From a virus: a stretch of DNA of 28,189 nucleotides. Shown here piece after piece: positions 1 through 6,514 of this stretch (positions within the stretch are counted from its first letter, which is position 1; each line of letters opens with the position of its first letter). The translations under genes and the position numbers were made by a program. Under the pieces are notes generated by a model. The model was not told where the DNA came from and did no database searches. It saw only the letters and a program-made list of their open reading frames with translations. The stretch covers positions 1-28,189 of IMG/VR virus record IMGVR_UViG_3300007611_000006; one strand, given 5' to 3'.

Positions 1-633
1 ATCAATTTCTTCGTCTGGACTGCGGTCAATGATCTGCTGTAGCTTTTCGGGGATTTTTGCATCCGGCCACTGGCGCGAAATTGCCTCACAACGAATACGC
101 ATTTTGCGGTAGACGTTATCGACCGTGCCGTGCGGGCCTTCTTCAAGCGATACCAAATACTGGGGCACTGGCACAAACCGCACCGGGGATTCTTCGTCGC
201 CCGGTTGAATAAGCATGACAGCGGTGCCAACACAAAGATCGAGCAAGAACTCTGACATTGCTAAGTCAAAGTTGGTCTGACGAATAACGTCAAACATCTG
301 GTCGGTATAAATTTCTAGGGCTTCACGGATTTCGGCTTTGCGGTCATCAGGAATCTTGTTGCCAGGCGTTAGGTTGCACCAAGCCCGGTACGGAGGGAAC
401 AACGCAGACTGAATGCGGTTGGCAAAGCGCTGGGTTGAGTTAACAGCAGTCGCGTCAAACACGCGGCCCATCTTGTTTTGGCCGGGCGTCTTGCCTTCGT
501 AGTAACCGTCGTACAAGTTGCGCTGCGGCAGGGCAAACTCATAGCACTCTTCGTAAATAGTGCGCCACTCTTCCTTGCGGGCCTCGGCTTTGTTCTTCCG
601 CTTAATAATCTCTTCTGGCTTAATGCGTGCCAT
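1..633 (-). CDS. Head-tail connector (portal) protein, N-terminal part, runs off left edge
   Basis: The first 211 codons are visible and stay open to the window edge; the C-terminal part lies outside. The protein begins MARIKPEEIIKRKNKAEARK and continues with a W-R-x-I-Y-E-E-C-Y-E-F-A-L-P stretch, then a region ending NRIQSALFPPYRAW. This is the usual start of T7 gp8-like head-tail connectors (Head-tail_con family): a charged N-terminal helix, the 'ALP' segment, then 'DATAVNSTQRFANRIQSALFPP'. Family knowledge: twelve copies form the ring through which DNA is packaged and ejected. It is the last visible gene of the leftward TerS-TerL block, and its ATG follows the stop of a 43-aa gene by five bases. 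The identification rests on overall pattern, not on a search. Confidence 0.88.
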   Translation of the reverse strand, partial: MARIKPEEIIKRKNKAEARKEEWRTIYEECYEFALPQRNLYDGYYEGKTPGQNKMGRVFDATAVNSTQRFANRIQSALFPPYRAWCNLTPGNKIPDDRKAEIREALEIYTDQMFDVIRQTNFDLAMSEFLLDLCVGTAVMLIQPGDEESPVRFVPVPQYLVSLEEGPHGTVDNVYRKMRIRCEAISRQWPDAKIPEKLQQIIDRSPDEEID

Positions 634-638
634 ATTAA

Positions 639-770
639 TTAACCTTTGCGCTCAACACCCTTGATGGTGCCTTTTTGTTTTGAGGCATAAAACACCTCTT
701 CGCCTTTCTTCTTCCCGTATTTCTTTTTCATAGCCCGCATAATCTTAGAGCCTTTCTCGGTCATTGGCAT
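639..770 (-). CDS. Small basic phage protein (43 aa)
   Basis: A 43-residue ORF starting MPMTEKGSKIMRAMKKKYG, very rich in Lys, ending VERKG. It starts one base after the stop of the DUF6321-like gene and ends five bases before the portal start, so it fills the gap exactly as an operon member. Short proteins with 'KKYG-KKGEEVFYASK' are, from memory, common beside portal genes of marine phages. The function is unknown. The charge suggests nucleic-acid or capsid-interior binding, but that is inference only. A second in-frame ATG two codons later is an alternative start. Confidence 0.7.
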   Translation of the reverse strand: MPMTEKGSKIMRAMKKKYGKKKGEEVFYASKQKGTIKGVERKG

Positions 771-771
771 T

Positions 772-1041
772 TTAAGACTCCTTGTTTTTCTTGGCAAAAG
801 CCCGTGCTTCTGCCGGAGAACTAAAACCCCAACGCTTTAGCGCCAGCGCGTAGCGAGTAGGCTCACCTTTGTCGTTTTTCATCTTAGCGTCCATGCCAGC
901 AAAGCGAGCAGCAAAAGATACCCGGCGCGGATTGTCTCCAGACTTAACAGGGCGCTTTAAGTCACCGCCGTCTTTTTTCTCAAAATGCTTACGGCCTTTT
1001 TCCGTAAGACCGCCTTTTGGGTTTTTGTGTTCTTTACGCAT
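772..1041 (-). CDS. DUF6321-like small basic protein (89 aa)
   Basis: 89 residues, starting MRKEHKNPKGGLTEKGRKHF. The pattern 'NPKGGLTxKGRKxF…LKRPVKSGDNPRRVSFAARF…GEPTRYALALKRWGFSSPAEARAFAKK' is what I associate with the DUF6321 family, found in phages and related mobile elements. Its role is unknown; no catalytic residues are evident, and the high Lys/Arg content suggests binding to nucleic acid or a virion component. It overlaps the stop of the upstream DUF5872-like gene by 8 nt and is packed tightly among five other tiny genes, so it is very probably translated as part of the leftward morphogenesis operon. Confidence 0.8.
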   Translation of the reverse strand: MRKEHKNPKGGLTEKGRKHFEKKDGGDLKRPVKSGDNPRRVSFAARFAGMDAKMKNDKGEPTRYALALKRWGFSSPAEARAFAKKNKES

Positions 1042-1270
1042 TGCGGTACTTCTTCGTTTTCTTGGCTATCTTTTTAGGCTGGGGGACTGTGCTGCCAGTG
1101 CCGCCGCCTTTACGTTTAGCCCGAGTTGTTGCGGCGTATTCTTTGTCAGAAAGATTCTCAATCGCTTTCTTAGGCAAGTAACGCTCACCCGTTTCGCTCG
1201 ATGGCTTACCGCTTTTGGTTTGCCATTTCTGTTTGCCCCAATTCAAAAGCGACTTCTGTGGTTTCTTCAT
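1034..1270 (-). CDS. DUF5872-like small protein (78 aa)
   Basis: 78 residues from the ATG at 1270, whose ATGA overlaps the stop of the upstream gene; a longer reading from further upstream is less likely. The sequence shows 'NWGKQKWQTKSGKPSSETGE', then 'RYLPKKAIENLSDKEYAATT', then a Lys-rich tail with PKKIAKKTKKY. This ordered pattern is that of DUF5872 proteins, which occur in phages and in large eukaryotic viruses. The biochemical function is unknown. It may be a virion or nucleic-acid associated protein, given its charge and its position next to the portal and DUF6321-like genes (inference). Confidence 0.8.
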   Translation of the reverse strand: MKKPQKSLLNWGKQKWQTKSGKPSSETGERYLPKKAIENLSDKEYAATTRAKRKGGGTGSTVPQPKKIAKKTKKYRNA

Positions 1271-1446
1271 GACGTATAGCCGCCACCTTTTTCTTTGTAT
1301 TTCTTGGCTAATAGCTGGGCTTTGCGGGCTGACCATTTGCCAGCCGCAGTGCCTTGCACGTTGTCGCCTTTAATCTGATTGAAAAGGCGTTTGCGCATTT
1401 TAGGCTTGGTATAATTGCCAGCCTCGTTAACTTTGCTCTTAGCCAT
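1267..1446 (-). CDS. Small basic phage protein (59 aa)
   Basis: A 59-aa ORF from the ATG at 1446. It begins MAKSKVNEAGNYTKPKMRKR, continues 'LFNQIKGDNVQGTAAGKWSARKAQLLAKKYKEKGGGYTS', and ends in an ATGA overlap with the DUF5872-like gene. Its own start overlaps the last base of the upstream gene's stop codon. The 'KWSARKAQLLAKKYKxxGGGY' ending is a recurring signature of short proteins beside DUF5872/DUF6321 genes in marine phages (recalled, not searched). No enzymatic motif is visible and the function is unknown. The exact stop-start overlaps on both sides support a real gene. Confidence 0.72.
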   Translation of the reverse strand: MAKSKVNEAGNYTKPKMRKRLFNQIKGDNVQGTAAGKWSARKAQLLAKKYKEKGGGYTS

Positions 1447-1649
1447 TACTGACCGCTAAGTTTATCTGACAACCCTGAAACAGCGTCTTGCCGTGACGGC
1501 GAAAGCAACGACCGAACACCACCGCGACGACGGCGAGCGCGCATGGCGCCAGCTTCTTCGCGTGCAGTGCGAGTGGCTTTTTCCGGCTCAGGTGGCTTTT
1601 CCGGTTCCGGCTCTGGTTTTGGTGCTGGTCTTGATGGCCCGCCGCCCAT
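1446..1649 (-). CDS. Small Pro-rich virion-associated-type protein, paralogue of next gene
   Basis: 67 residues. The N-terminal half is a Pro/Glu/Lys repeat (PKPEPEPEKPPEPEK); the C-terminal half contains 'RRRRGGVRSLLSPSRQDAVSGLSDKLSG'. The C-terminal half matches that of the neighbouring 73-aa protein almost position by position, so the two are tandem paralogues with different N-terminal halves. Arg-rich 'RGG-RSLL' proteins with a Gly/Pro start are often found beside gp13-like and portal genes of T7-like marine phages. The role is unknown but a minor virion or scaffold-associated function is plausible. Confidence 0.7.
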   Translation of the reverse strand: MGGGPSRPAPKPEPEPEKPPEPEKATRTAREEAGAMRARRRRGGVRSLLSPSRQDAVSGLSDKLSGQ

Positions 1650-1651
1650 AA

Positions 1652-1873
1652 TTATTCACCACTTAGTTTAGTTGGAAGACCTGAGCGTGCGTCTTTACGG
1701 TCAGGGGATAGTAGAGAGCGAACGCCACCAGTGCGGCGTGCTTTCATCTGAGCGCGCAGTTTGCGCTGCTCTTCTGCTTCCTGACGCTTAGTCCGCGCCT
1801 CTTGCTTTTCCTGCATTTCTTCCTGTTTGGAAGTGTCTGGTGCAGGAGAGCTGCTGCCAAATAGTCCACCCAT
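1652..1873 (-). CDS. Small Arg-rich protein with coiled-coil N-terminal half, paralogue of previous gene
   Basis: 73 residues starting MGGLFGSSSPAPDTSKQEEM. Residues 16-45 are a heptad-like Glu/Lys/Arg/Gln run that should form a helix or coiled coil. The tail 'RRTGGVRSLLSPDRKDARSGLPTKLSG' is shared with the 67-aa neighbour. The start is supported by GAGGA five or six bases upstream and by a one-base overlap (TAATG) with the stop of the gp13-like gene. The function is unknown; its position among virion genes suggests a minor structural or assembly role. Confidence 0.72.
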   Translation of the reverse strand: MGGLFGSSSPAPDTSKQEEMQEKQEARTKRQEAEEQRKLRAQMKARRTGGVRSLLSPDRKDARSGLPTKLSGE

Positions 1874-2358
1874 TAGTAAGTCCTCGCATACATGTAGTAA
1901 TCATCGCCTTCAGGGCCGTAGTTTGACATTAAACCTTCTCGATTAAATCTCAAAAACTCTGCCCAGCGAATTGCTGGTTCGTGATTGACATTTACCACAA
2001 TTTGCATTCGCCGTAAATTTAAGCGCTCTCCGATTTTATCAAAAAACCGACGAGCACCACGGCTTAAAAGCGTTCCGTGTTTTAACGCTACGTCACTGGG
2101 CACAATCCACGCTTCGTAATTAGTTGGGTACTTGTATTCCATTCCCATTACTAAAGCTGCTTCGTATCGGTAATTAAGCGTCCATGCACACCGCTGTTGA
2201 CTGACAGCCTCTAAACGCTGGCGCAGATCGGGCAATGACTCAAAAATGCGACGATCAACAGGGTTGGTTACAATGCTATCCATGTGGCGCGGGCTAAATG
2301 GCAGAACCACAACGCCAGGCACTTGAACCATGCCCTGTATTTCTGAGGCCGTTACCAT
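1873..2358 (-). CDS. T7 gp13-like internal virion protein (GNAT fold)
   Basis: 161 residues. The C-terminal half reads 'RRMQIVVNVNHEPAIRWAEFLRF-NREGLMSNYGPEGDDYYMYARTY', the typical ending of the T7 gp13-like / DUF2833 family, which resembles GNAT acetyltransferases ('xxWAExLGFxREGxMRxYGPdG'). In T7, gp13 is needed for virion assembly and is found with internal virion proteins; whether it has acyltransferase activity is not established. The ATG used overlaps the terL stop by 7 nt (ATGGTAA). An internal ATG at residue 26 is an alternative start. Confident in family, less so in activity. Confidence 0.8.
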   Translation of the reverse strand: MVTASEIQGMVQVPGVVVLPFSPRHMDSIVTNPVDRRIFESLPDLRQRLEAVSQQRCAWTLNYRYEAALVMGMEYKYPTNYEAWIVPSDVALKHGTLLSRGARRFFDKIGERLNLRRMQIVVNVNHEPAIRWAEFLRFNREGLMSNYGPEGDDYYMYARTY

Positions 2359-3938
2359 ATGCTGAAGTCCGTGTTGGCTTGGAACTGTTGGGACGGGCCG
2401 GCAGCGCCGTACTTACCGCCGTGGCCTCGGGTCATCGCCCTGTGTTCACCACCACCGAGCATAATGTAGCCAAAAGCGTCACCAACGTGGGAGTGTTCGT
2501 TTTTGTTAGGCGCATCGCGGAAGCGCTCAGTGCCGCCACCAACCGATACCCGCTTGAAGTGATAGCCCCCGGCCAGCGATTTGCGCAGGCGGTTGCAGCT
2601 TTTGTGGATTTGCAGCCCCGGCTTGCGGTCGATAAACCGATTCATCGGCATCGCACCTGCCTCACGGCGTACTTGGAAGTCGTTGCTCGCGGTAGGGCGC
2701 GCATTAAGTCCTAGCGTTCTCAAATGGTCGAAGGCCGTAACCTCGAATATCTCGTCGCGCTTAGAACCCGCTGGGTCGCCCCAGATCAACACGTCCATGC
2801 CTGGGTAGTTAACGTTTATTTCGTTTAGCAGGATTAACCCGAACCGCTCAAGGCCCATGTCATCGGTGACAATCTCTTTCAAAATGTGCCACGCGCCAGC
2901 CTTGGTTCGCTGCCCAAACACAGCGGCGGGGGTCAAACCAAAGTCCAGCCCGATGTGTAGCGGCAGGTTGGTGTCTACCGCAACCTCGTCAGAGGCCATC
3001 ATCGAGTCGTCGTACTCAGGCCAAACCGGGCGACCCTCTTGCACGAAGACATACTGACCACCTGCGTAACAGCGTATCCAGTCTAGGTTCTTACCACCCA
3101 ACTGCTGGTGGTAATACCCAGGTGGCAGGTTGTTAATGTTCTCTGCGTCGGGGTTTACCTTCCAGAATTTATTGGCAGCTGGGACGGCCTCGGTGTCATC
3201 GCGTCCTGTTTCAATTACACCACCAGGCTGGCGGAAGAACTCCCACTTGTACTTGCCGCGGACGGGTTCTTTCTCAGACAGCCTGTACCACCAGTGGTCA
3301 TCGTCCATGGGGTTAGTGTCCATCCAAATCCCACGCCACGGGCAGCCACCGTTAGATTTTGTGGGGTAGCGGCCAACGCGGTGGGTTAGACCCTGCACCA
3401 CGGCCAGTGGCAACTCACGCGCCTCGTTTACCCACGCACCCGTTAACTCCAAAGACAACAGCTTCCTGACGTCCTTGGGTTGGTCAAGGGCCATAAAGAT
3501 AACCTCACAATCAATCCCCGCCGCGTCTCCACGCGATGGCAGCTTAATGTGATGGGTAATAGGAGGCGACCAACGCATCGGCCCCCAGATATTCTCAGGA
3601 AACAACTCATGCCAAGTCTTGATGGTCGTGGTACGCAGCTCAGGGTAAGAGTTACGCACAATCACAAACCGCGAGTACCGCACCCCGTCTACAGGGCTTG
3701 GGGGTTGCTTAACCGCACGCAGCATAATCTCAGCCGCGCAGCCGTAGGACTTACCAGACCCCACCGGCCCCATCAGCCCGCGCACAAACGAATCGTCGTG
3801 CAGGAACTCCCAAGTCGTAGGCGCCCCAGAAAAATCCAGGTTCAGCTTGCCGAGGGCTTCCTCAGCGCTGGTGTCAGTCTGGCGACGCTTGCGACTCGTC
3901 CGCTTGCTCTGATCGCTCGCCTGTTTCGCTCTCGCCAT
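2352..3938 (-). CDS. terL: Terminase large subunit
   Basis: 528 residues with all the expected parts of a packaging motor. Walker A GPVGSGKS is at 57-64, a Walker B-type segment LTGAWVNEA at 165-173 carries the catalytic Glu, and the coupling motif MDTNP is near 206-210. The C-terminal RNase H-like nuclease has acidic residues in GLDFG (D332), GDPAG (D388) and HSHVGDAFGY (D487). The length is normal for podoviral TerL. The ATG is preceded by GAGGTAAAGG, and the gene starts inside the 3' end of terS, which suggests translational coupling. It docks on the portal, cuts concatemeric DNA and translocates it into the prohead using ATP. Confidence 0.97.
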   Translation of the reverse strand: MARAKQASDQSKRTSRKRRQTDTSAEEALGKLNLDFSGAPTTWEFLHDDSFVRGLMGPVGSGKSYGCAAEIMLRAVKQPPSPVDGVRYSRFVIVRNSYPELRTTTIKTWHELFPENIWGPMRWSPPITHHIKLPSRGDAAGIDCEVIFMALDQPKDVRKLLSLELTGAWVNEARELPLAVVQGLTHRVGRYPTKSNGGCPWRGIWMDTNPMDDDHWWYRLSEKEPVRGKYKWEFFRQPGGVIETGRDDTEAVPAANKFWKVNPDAENINNLPPGYYHQQLGGKNLDWIRCYAGGQYVFVQEGRPVWPEYDDSMMASDEVAVDTNLPLHIGLDFGLTPAAVFGQRTKAGAWHILKEIVTDDMGLERFGLILLNEINVNYPGMDVLIWGDPAGSKRDEIFEVTAFDHLRTLGLNARPTASNDFQVRREAGAMPMNRFIDRKPGLQIHKSCNRLRKSLAGGYHFKRVSVGGGTERFRDAPNKNEHSHVGDAFGYIMLGGGEHRAMTRGHGGKYGAAGPSQQFQANTDFSIW

Positions 3939-4317
3939 CCTTTACCTCATAAGTCGTTACCGCTGGCCCCTTCAGGTTAATACCCAAAATACTCGGCCGC
4001 GTATCACTGTCACTGTTTGGCTCCATCAACCCATAATGCTTAGCCAACACCCGAAGGGCCGAGAGCTTATCGTGCATCTCAACCTCAATCGCATTCCCGT
4101 GCTGACCCGGAGTCACCTTTACCTTCTTAATACCCTTCTGAACATGCTCAGGAAGGGCGTCAGACGCTTTTAGCGATATAGCACCATCAGCATCCCACTG
4201 CAGCACATCGGTAACGTTAGACGCCCCAATAGCCTGCAGCTCCTGTTTAACCGCTTCCTTCTCATCGCCAGTGCCAATGGCTAGCTTCTTGCGTGCTTGG
4301 CGAACCGTCATATTCAT
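3874..4317 (-). CDS. terS: Terminase small subunit
   Basis: 147 residues. The segment 'ALPEHVQKGIKKVKV…NAIEVEMHDKLSALRVLAKHYGLME' (about 54-99) is the oligomerisation and C-terminal signature of Terminase_2-type small subunits. It lies directly upstream of and overlaps terL by 65 nt. What is missing is notable: the usual N-terminal helix-turn-helix with a clear recognition helix is not obvious, as only about 40 residues precede the conserved part. Start: the ATG at 4317 or the in-frame ATG two codons later, both just after GGGTGAAAC. It would recognise the packaging site and recruit TerL. Confidence 0.85.
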   Translation of the reverse strand: MNMTVRQARKKLAIGTGDEKEAVKQELQAIGASNVTDVLQWDADGAISLKASDALPEHVQKGIKKVKVTPGQHGNAIEVEMHDKLSALRVLAKHYGLMEPNSDSDTRPSILGINLKGPAVTTYEVKDGESETGERSEQADESQASPD

Positions 4318-4344
4318 GTTTCACCCAAATTCAGGAAAATTTTG

Positions 4345-4357
4345 AGGGGTGGCCCCT
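4345..4357 (-). terminator. Small GC-rich hairpin between winged-helix gene and terS (weak terminator candidate)
   Basis: AGGGG-TGG-CCCCT is a perfect 5-bp stem with a 3-base loop. Read on the minus strand it is followed by CAAAATTTTCC, only a partial U-tract. It lies in the 95-base gap (4318-4412) between the winged-helix gene and terS. It could attenuate readthrough, but the stem is short and the call is weak. The rest of the gap is G/C-run-rich with no recognisable gene. Confidence 0.25.
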
Positions 4358-4412
4358 ATATAGATACACACCCCACCGGGGGGCAAGGGTGTCCTTTCTG
4401 CGAACCCCTTCC

Positions 4413-5144
4413 CTAACCCAGCCCTGCCCACCGTGCTACCTGTGCCAATACCTTGGGCGATGACCGCCCGCTCTTTAGGCAGTCTCGGCATAGGGCACGG
4501 GTGCTGTCTGTTACCTGTGCCGCGGTTACCCCATTGGCCGCCAGTGATCGTGCAGTCTCTAGGCTGTGTGAAGCGACGCGGGGCTGGCCTGTGATTGATT
4601 CCACGGCTTTGGTAAATGCAGATGCCAATACTTCAGCATTCTTATTTCCATCCCCCAGTCCCCCTGATCTTTTATCCTTGCCGGGTTGGTCTGTCATTCC
4701 CTGCGTCTGTACCTGTGCATCACTCTCTACTGGTGTATCCACTATGCGGGGACGAGGAGCTTCAAATTGCTCTTTGGTCGGCAGTGGGTCATGCCCTTTA
4801 AAAAGCACCTGATAGCGATTGGTAATGCCCCTGGACTTGCGCTTGATATGCATCGGGTATGCTTTGCGCTCTAGCTTTCGGACATACCCCGCCTTTATCA
4901 GTTTCTGGACATGCCGGCTTACTGTCTCTGGCCTTACGTGGATATGCCGCGCCAATGTCAGCAACGATGGCCATGCTATGCCGTGCGCATTGGTATGAAT
5001 GCAGATCGCGCCTAACACTCGCAGCGTGGTTGGCTTTATCTCTCCATCCTGTATGGCACGCGCTGGCATCACTGAGTAAGTGCGAGTGGCTGGCTTTTCC
5101 TTTGGAAAGTCTTTGACACTCATGTGCCGATGACCATGCCCCAT
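4413..5144 (-). CDS. Winged helix-turn-helix DNA-binding protein
   Basis: 243 residues from the ATG at 5144, which shares a base with the upstream stop (TGATG) and has GAGGGG eight bases before it. Residues about 35-110 look like a winged helix: 'IKPTTLRVLGAICIHTNAHGIAWPSLLTLARHIHVRPETVSRHVQKLIKAGYVRKLER', with the recognition helix around 'RPETVSRHVQKL' and a basic wing. A hydrophilic linker follows, then a C-terminal domain near 170-243 ('AEVLASAFTKAVESITG…VLAQVARWAGLG') that I do not recognise. It could be a regulator of the leftward late block or an initiator-type protein. Sitting upstream of a TerS that seems to lack an HTH, it might also take part in packaging-site recognition (inference). 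Confidence 0.75.
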   Translation of the reverse strand: MGHGHRHMSVKDFPKEKPATRTYSVMPARAIQDGEIKPTTLRVLGAICIHTNAHGIAWPSLLTLARHIHVRPETVSRHVQKLIKAGYVRKLERKAYPMHIKRKSRGITNRYQVLFKGHDPLPTKEQFEAPRPRIVDTPVESDAQVQTQGMTDQPGKDKRSGGLGDGNKNAEVLASAFTKAVESITGQPRVASHSLETARSLAANGVTAAQVTDSTRALCRDCLKSGRSSPKVLAQVARWAGLG

Positions 5145-5449
5145 CAATTTTGCCCCTCAGCCAATACGCGCTCGATATACCAAACAGCCTTGCGCAGAGA
5201 TTCATCCCCGCCCTTGTGGCGGTAGCGCCATAAGTATTTGATTGCATTCAGTATGCGGAAGTCATGCCCGTCAGCTGCCAGCTGTTCTTGGACTTCGATG
5301 CACTCTATCCCGCCCTGAGTGTAATGCGGCGGATGGTCTACGCTCTCATGCCCCGCGATTTCCGCGTATGCCTCATCGAGCATGCCCCTCAGCATTCGCT
5401 CAGCCTCAGCGGCCCTGGCCTCGCTTTCTTCAATCTGCAGATGGTGCAT
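5144..5449 (-). CDS. DUF3310-like protein
   Basis: 101 residues from the ATG at 5449, chosen because GAGGGC lies five bases upstream; longer in-frame readings back to 5611 have no ribosome site and run into the divergent promoter region. The conserved core 'VDHPPHYTQGGIECIEVQEQL…FRILNAIKYLWRYRHKGGDESLRKAVWYIERVL' is diagnostic of DUF3310, a family widespread in phages and often labelled 'nucleotide kinase' without firm proof. Residues 1-45 form an Ala/Glu-rich helix. It is the first gene of the leftward left-hand block, divergent from ardC. Confidence 0.85.
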   Translation of the reverse strand: MHHLQIEESEARAAEAERMLRGMLDEAYAEIAGHESVDHPPHYTQGGIECIEVQEQLAADGHDFRILNAIKYLWRYRHKGGDESLRKAVWYIERVLAEGQN

Positions 5450-5517
5450 TGCTTGCCCTCGCCTTGCTTGCCATGGCGTCAATGTTACACCCGATGCAAT
5501 TATTTTTGCGCTAACGC

Positions 5518-5544
5518 TTGACATACTCAAAACGGCGTTATACC
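5518..5544 (+). promoter_or_regulatory. Candidate sigma70-type promoter for the rightward early block
   Basis: TTGACA (5518-5523) is a perfect -35 box, followed after 15 bases by TATACC (5539-5544). It lies in the roughly 140-base divergent gap between the DUF3310-like gene and ardC. The 15-base spacer is shorter than the ideal 17, so strength is uncertain. No convincing promoter for the opposite strand was found in the gap. Confidence 0.35.
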
Positions 5545-5590
5545 TTGCACTCGCACTAACCGAAACTTGGAAGCAAAAGGGGAAGCAATC

Positions 5591-6514
5591 ATGAAAACCG
5601 ACGTATACCAAAACATCACCGACCAGATCATCGCCGACATCGAATCAGGCAGCGCCAAGGGCTCCGATTGGGTTATGCCCTGGCATCGTGACGGCAAGGG
5701 CGGCGCGGGGTTTCCTGTCTCGCTATCTACTGGCAAGCCATACCGGGGCGTAAATGTTATTGCCCTTTGGTGCAGCGCCAGCCGCCAAGGTTTCGATTCC
5801 AGCCTTTGGGGCACGTTTAAACAGTGGAAAGCGCAGGGCGCCAGCGTTCGCAAAGGCGAAAAGGGCACTAAGGTGGTTTTCTGGAAACAGCTGCGCATTG
5901 AGGATAAGGAAAAGGGCGAGGATGGCGAGCGCGTCATTCCCCTGCTAAAGCAATTCACTGTGTTCAACGCCGATCAGGTTGACGGGTTCGAGGGCGAGGT
6001 TAAGCCAGATTCTGACATTGGCGCAGACCGCGAGGGCGAGGCCGATGTTATCGAAACGGCTGAAGCTATCATCGAGCAAACTGGCGCGGTGATTAACTAC
6101 GGCGGCGATCGGGCTTGCTATGTTCCGGGCATCGATCAGATTTTCATGCCCCAACGCGAGCAATTCACGGCAACCGATACCAGCACGGCAACCGAACGCT
6201 TTTACAGCACGGCTTTTCACGAATTGGCCCATTGGACAGGCGCCGATCATCGCCTGGCACGCGGCAAGGGCAACAAGTTTGGCAGCACTGATTATGCTTT
6301 CGAGGAATTGGTCGCCGAATTGGGCGCCGCGTTTACCTGTGCAATCGTTGGCGTGTCATCCGCGCCCCGTGCCGATCATGCCCAATACATCGCTAACTGG
6401 CTCGAAAAGCTGAAGTCTGACAAGCGCTTCATCTTTGAGGCCGCCAAGCATGCCACCAAAGCCGCCGATATGATTACCGGCGAACAGGCCGAGCAGGAAC
6501 GCAAGGCCGCCTAA
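5591..6514 (+). CDS. ardC: ArdC-like antirestriction protein with zincin-type metallopeptidase domain
   Basis: 307 residues from the ATG at 5591, preceded by AGGGGAAGCAATC. The N-terminal domain (about 1-130), 'VYQNITDQIIADIESG…WVMPWH…PYRGVNVIALW…WKAQGASVRKGEKGT', is the ArdC ssDNA-binding domain. The C-terminal half carries the zinc-binding HELAHWTGADH motif (His210, Glu211, His214), followed by 'YAFEELVAELGAAF' with Glu238/239 as likely third ligand. Family knowledge: ArdC proteins of plasmids and phages protect incoming DNA from restriction enzymes. It is the first gene of the rightward block, where early expression would matter most. The stop codon lies inside the 5' arm of the ribozyme candidate described separately. 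Confidence 0.93.
   Translation: MKTDVYQNITDQIIADIESGSAKGSDWVMPWHRDGKGGAGFPVSLSTGKPYRGVNVIALWCSASRQGFDSSLWGTFKQWKAQGASVRKGEKGTKVVFWKQLRIEDKEKGEDGERVIPLLKQFTVFNADQVDGFEGEVKPDSDIGADREGEADVIETAEAIIEQTGAVINYGGDRACYVPGIDQIFMPQREQFTATDTSTATERFYSTAFHELAHWTGADHRLARGKGNKFGSTDYAFEELVAELGAAFTCAIVGVSSAPRADHAQYIANWLEKLKSDKRFIFEAAKHATKAADMITGEQAEQERKAA

Noticed and set aside
344-350. CTGATGA on the minus strand in the portal gene as a second hammerhead core
   Set aside because: The nearby GAAA is not joined by a pairing stem II and no matching stem I or III could be drawn; it is ordinary coding sequence.
2298-3980. Several long rightward ORFs opposite terL and terS
   Set aside because: They are complements of strongly coding terminase genes, with no ribosome sites and no recognisable domains.
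4368-4392. ACACCC…GGGTGT inverted repeat upstream of terS as a packaging site or terminator
   Set aside because: The 13-base loop and alternative G/C-run pairings make it weak, and nothing else supports a cos or pac function.
5450-5611. N-terminal extension of the DUF3310-like protein to 5611
   Set aside because: The extension lacks a ribosome site, is unlike the family, and would cover the divergent promoter and overlap the start of ardC; the ATG at 5449 has a good site.
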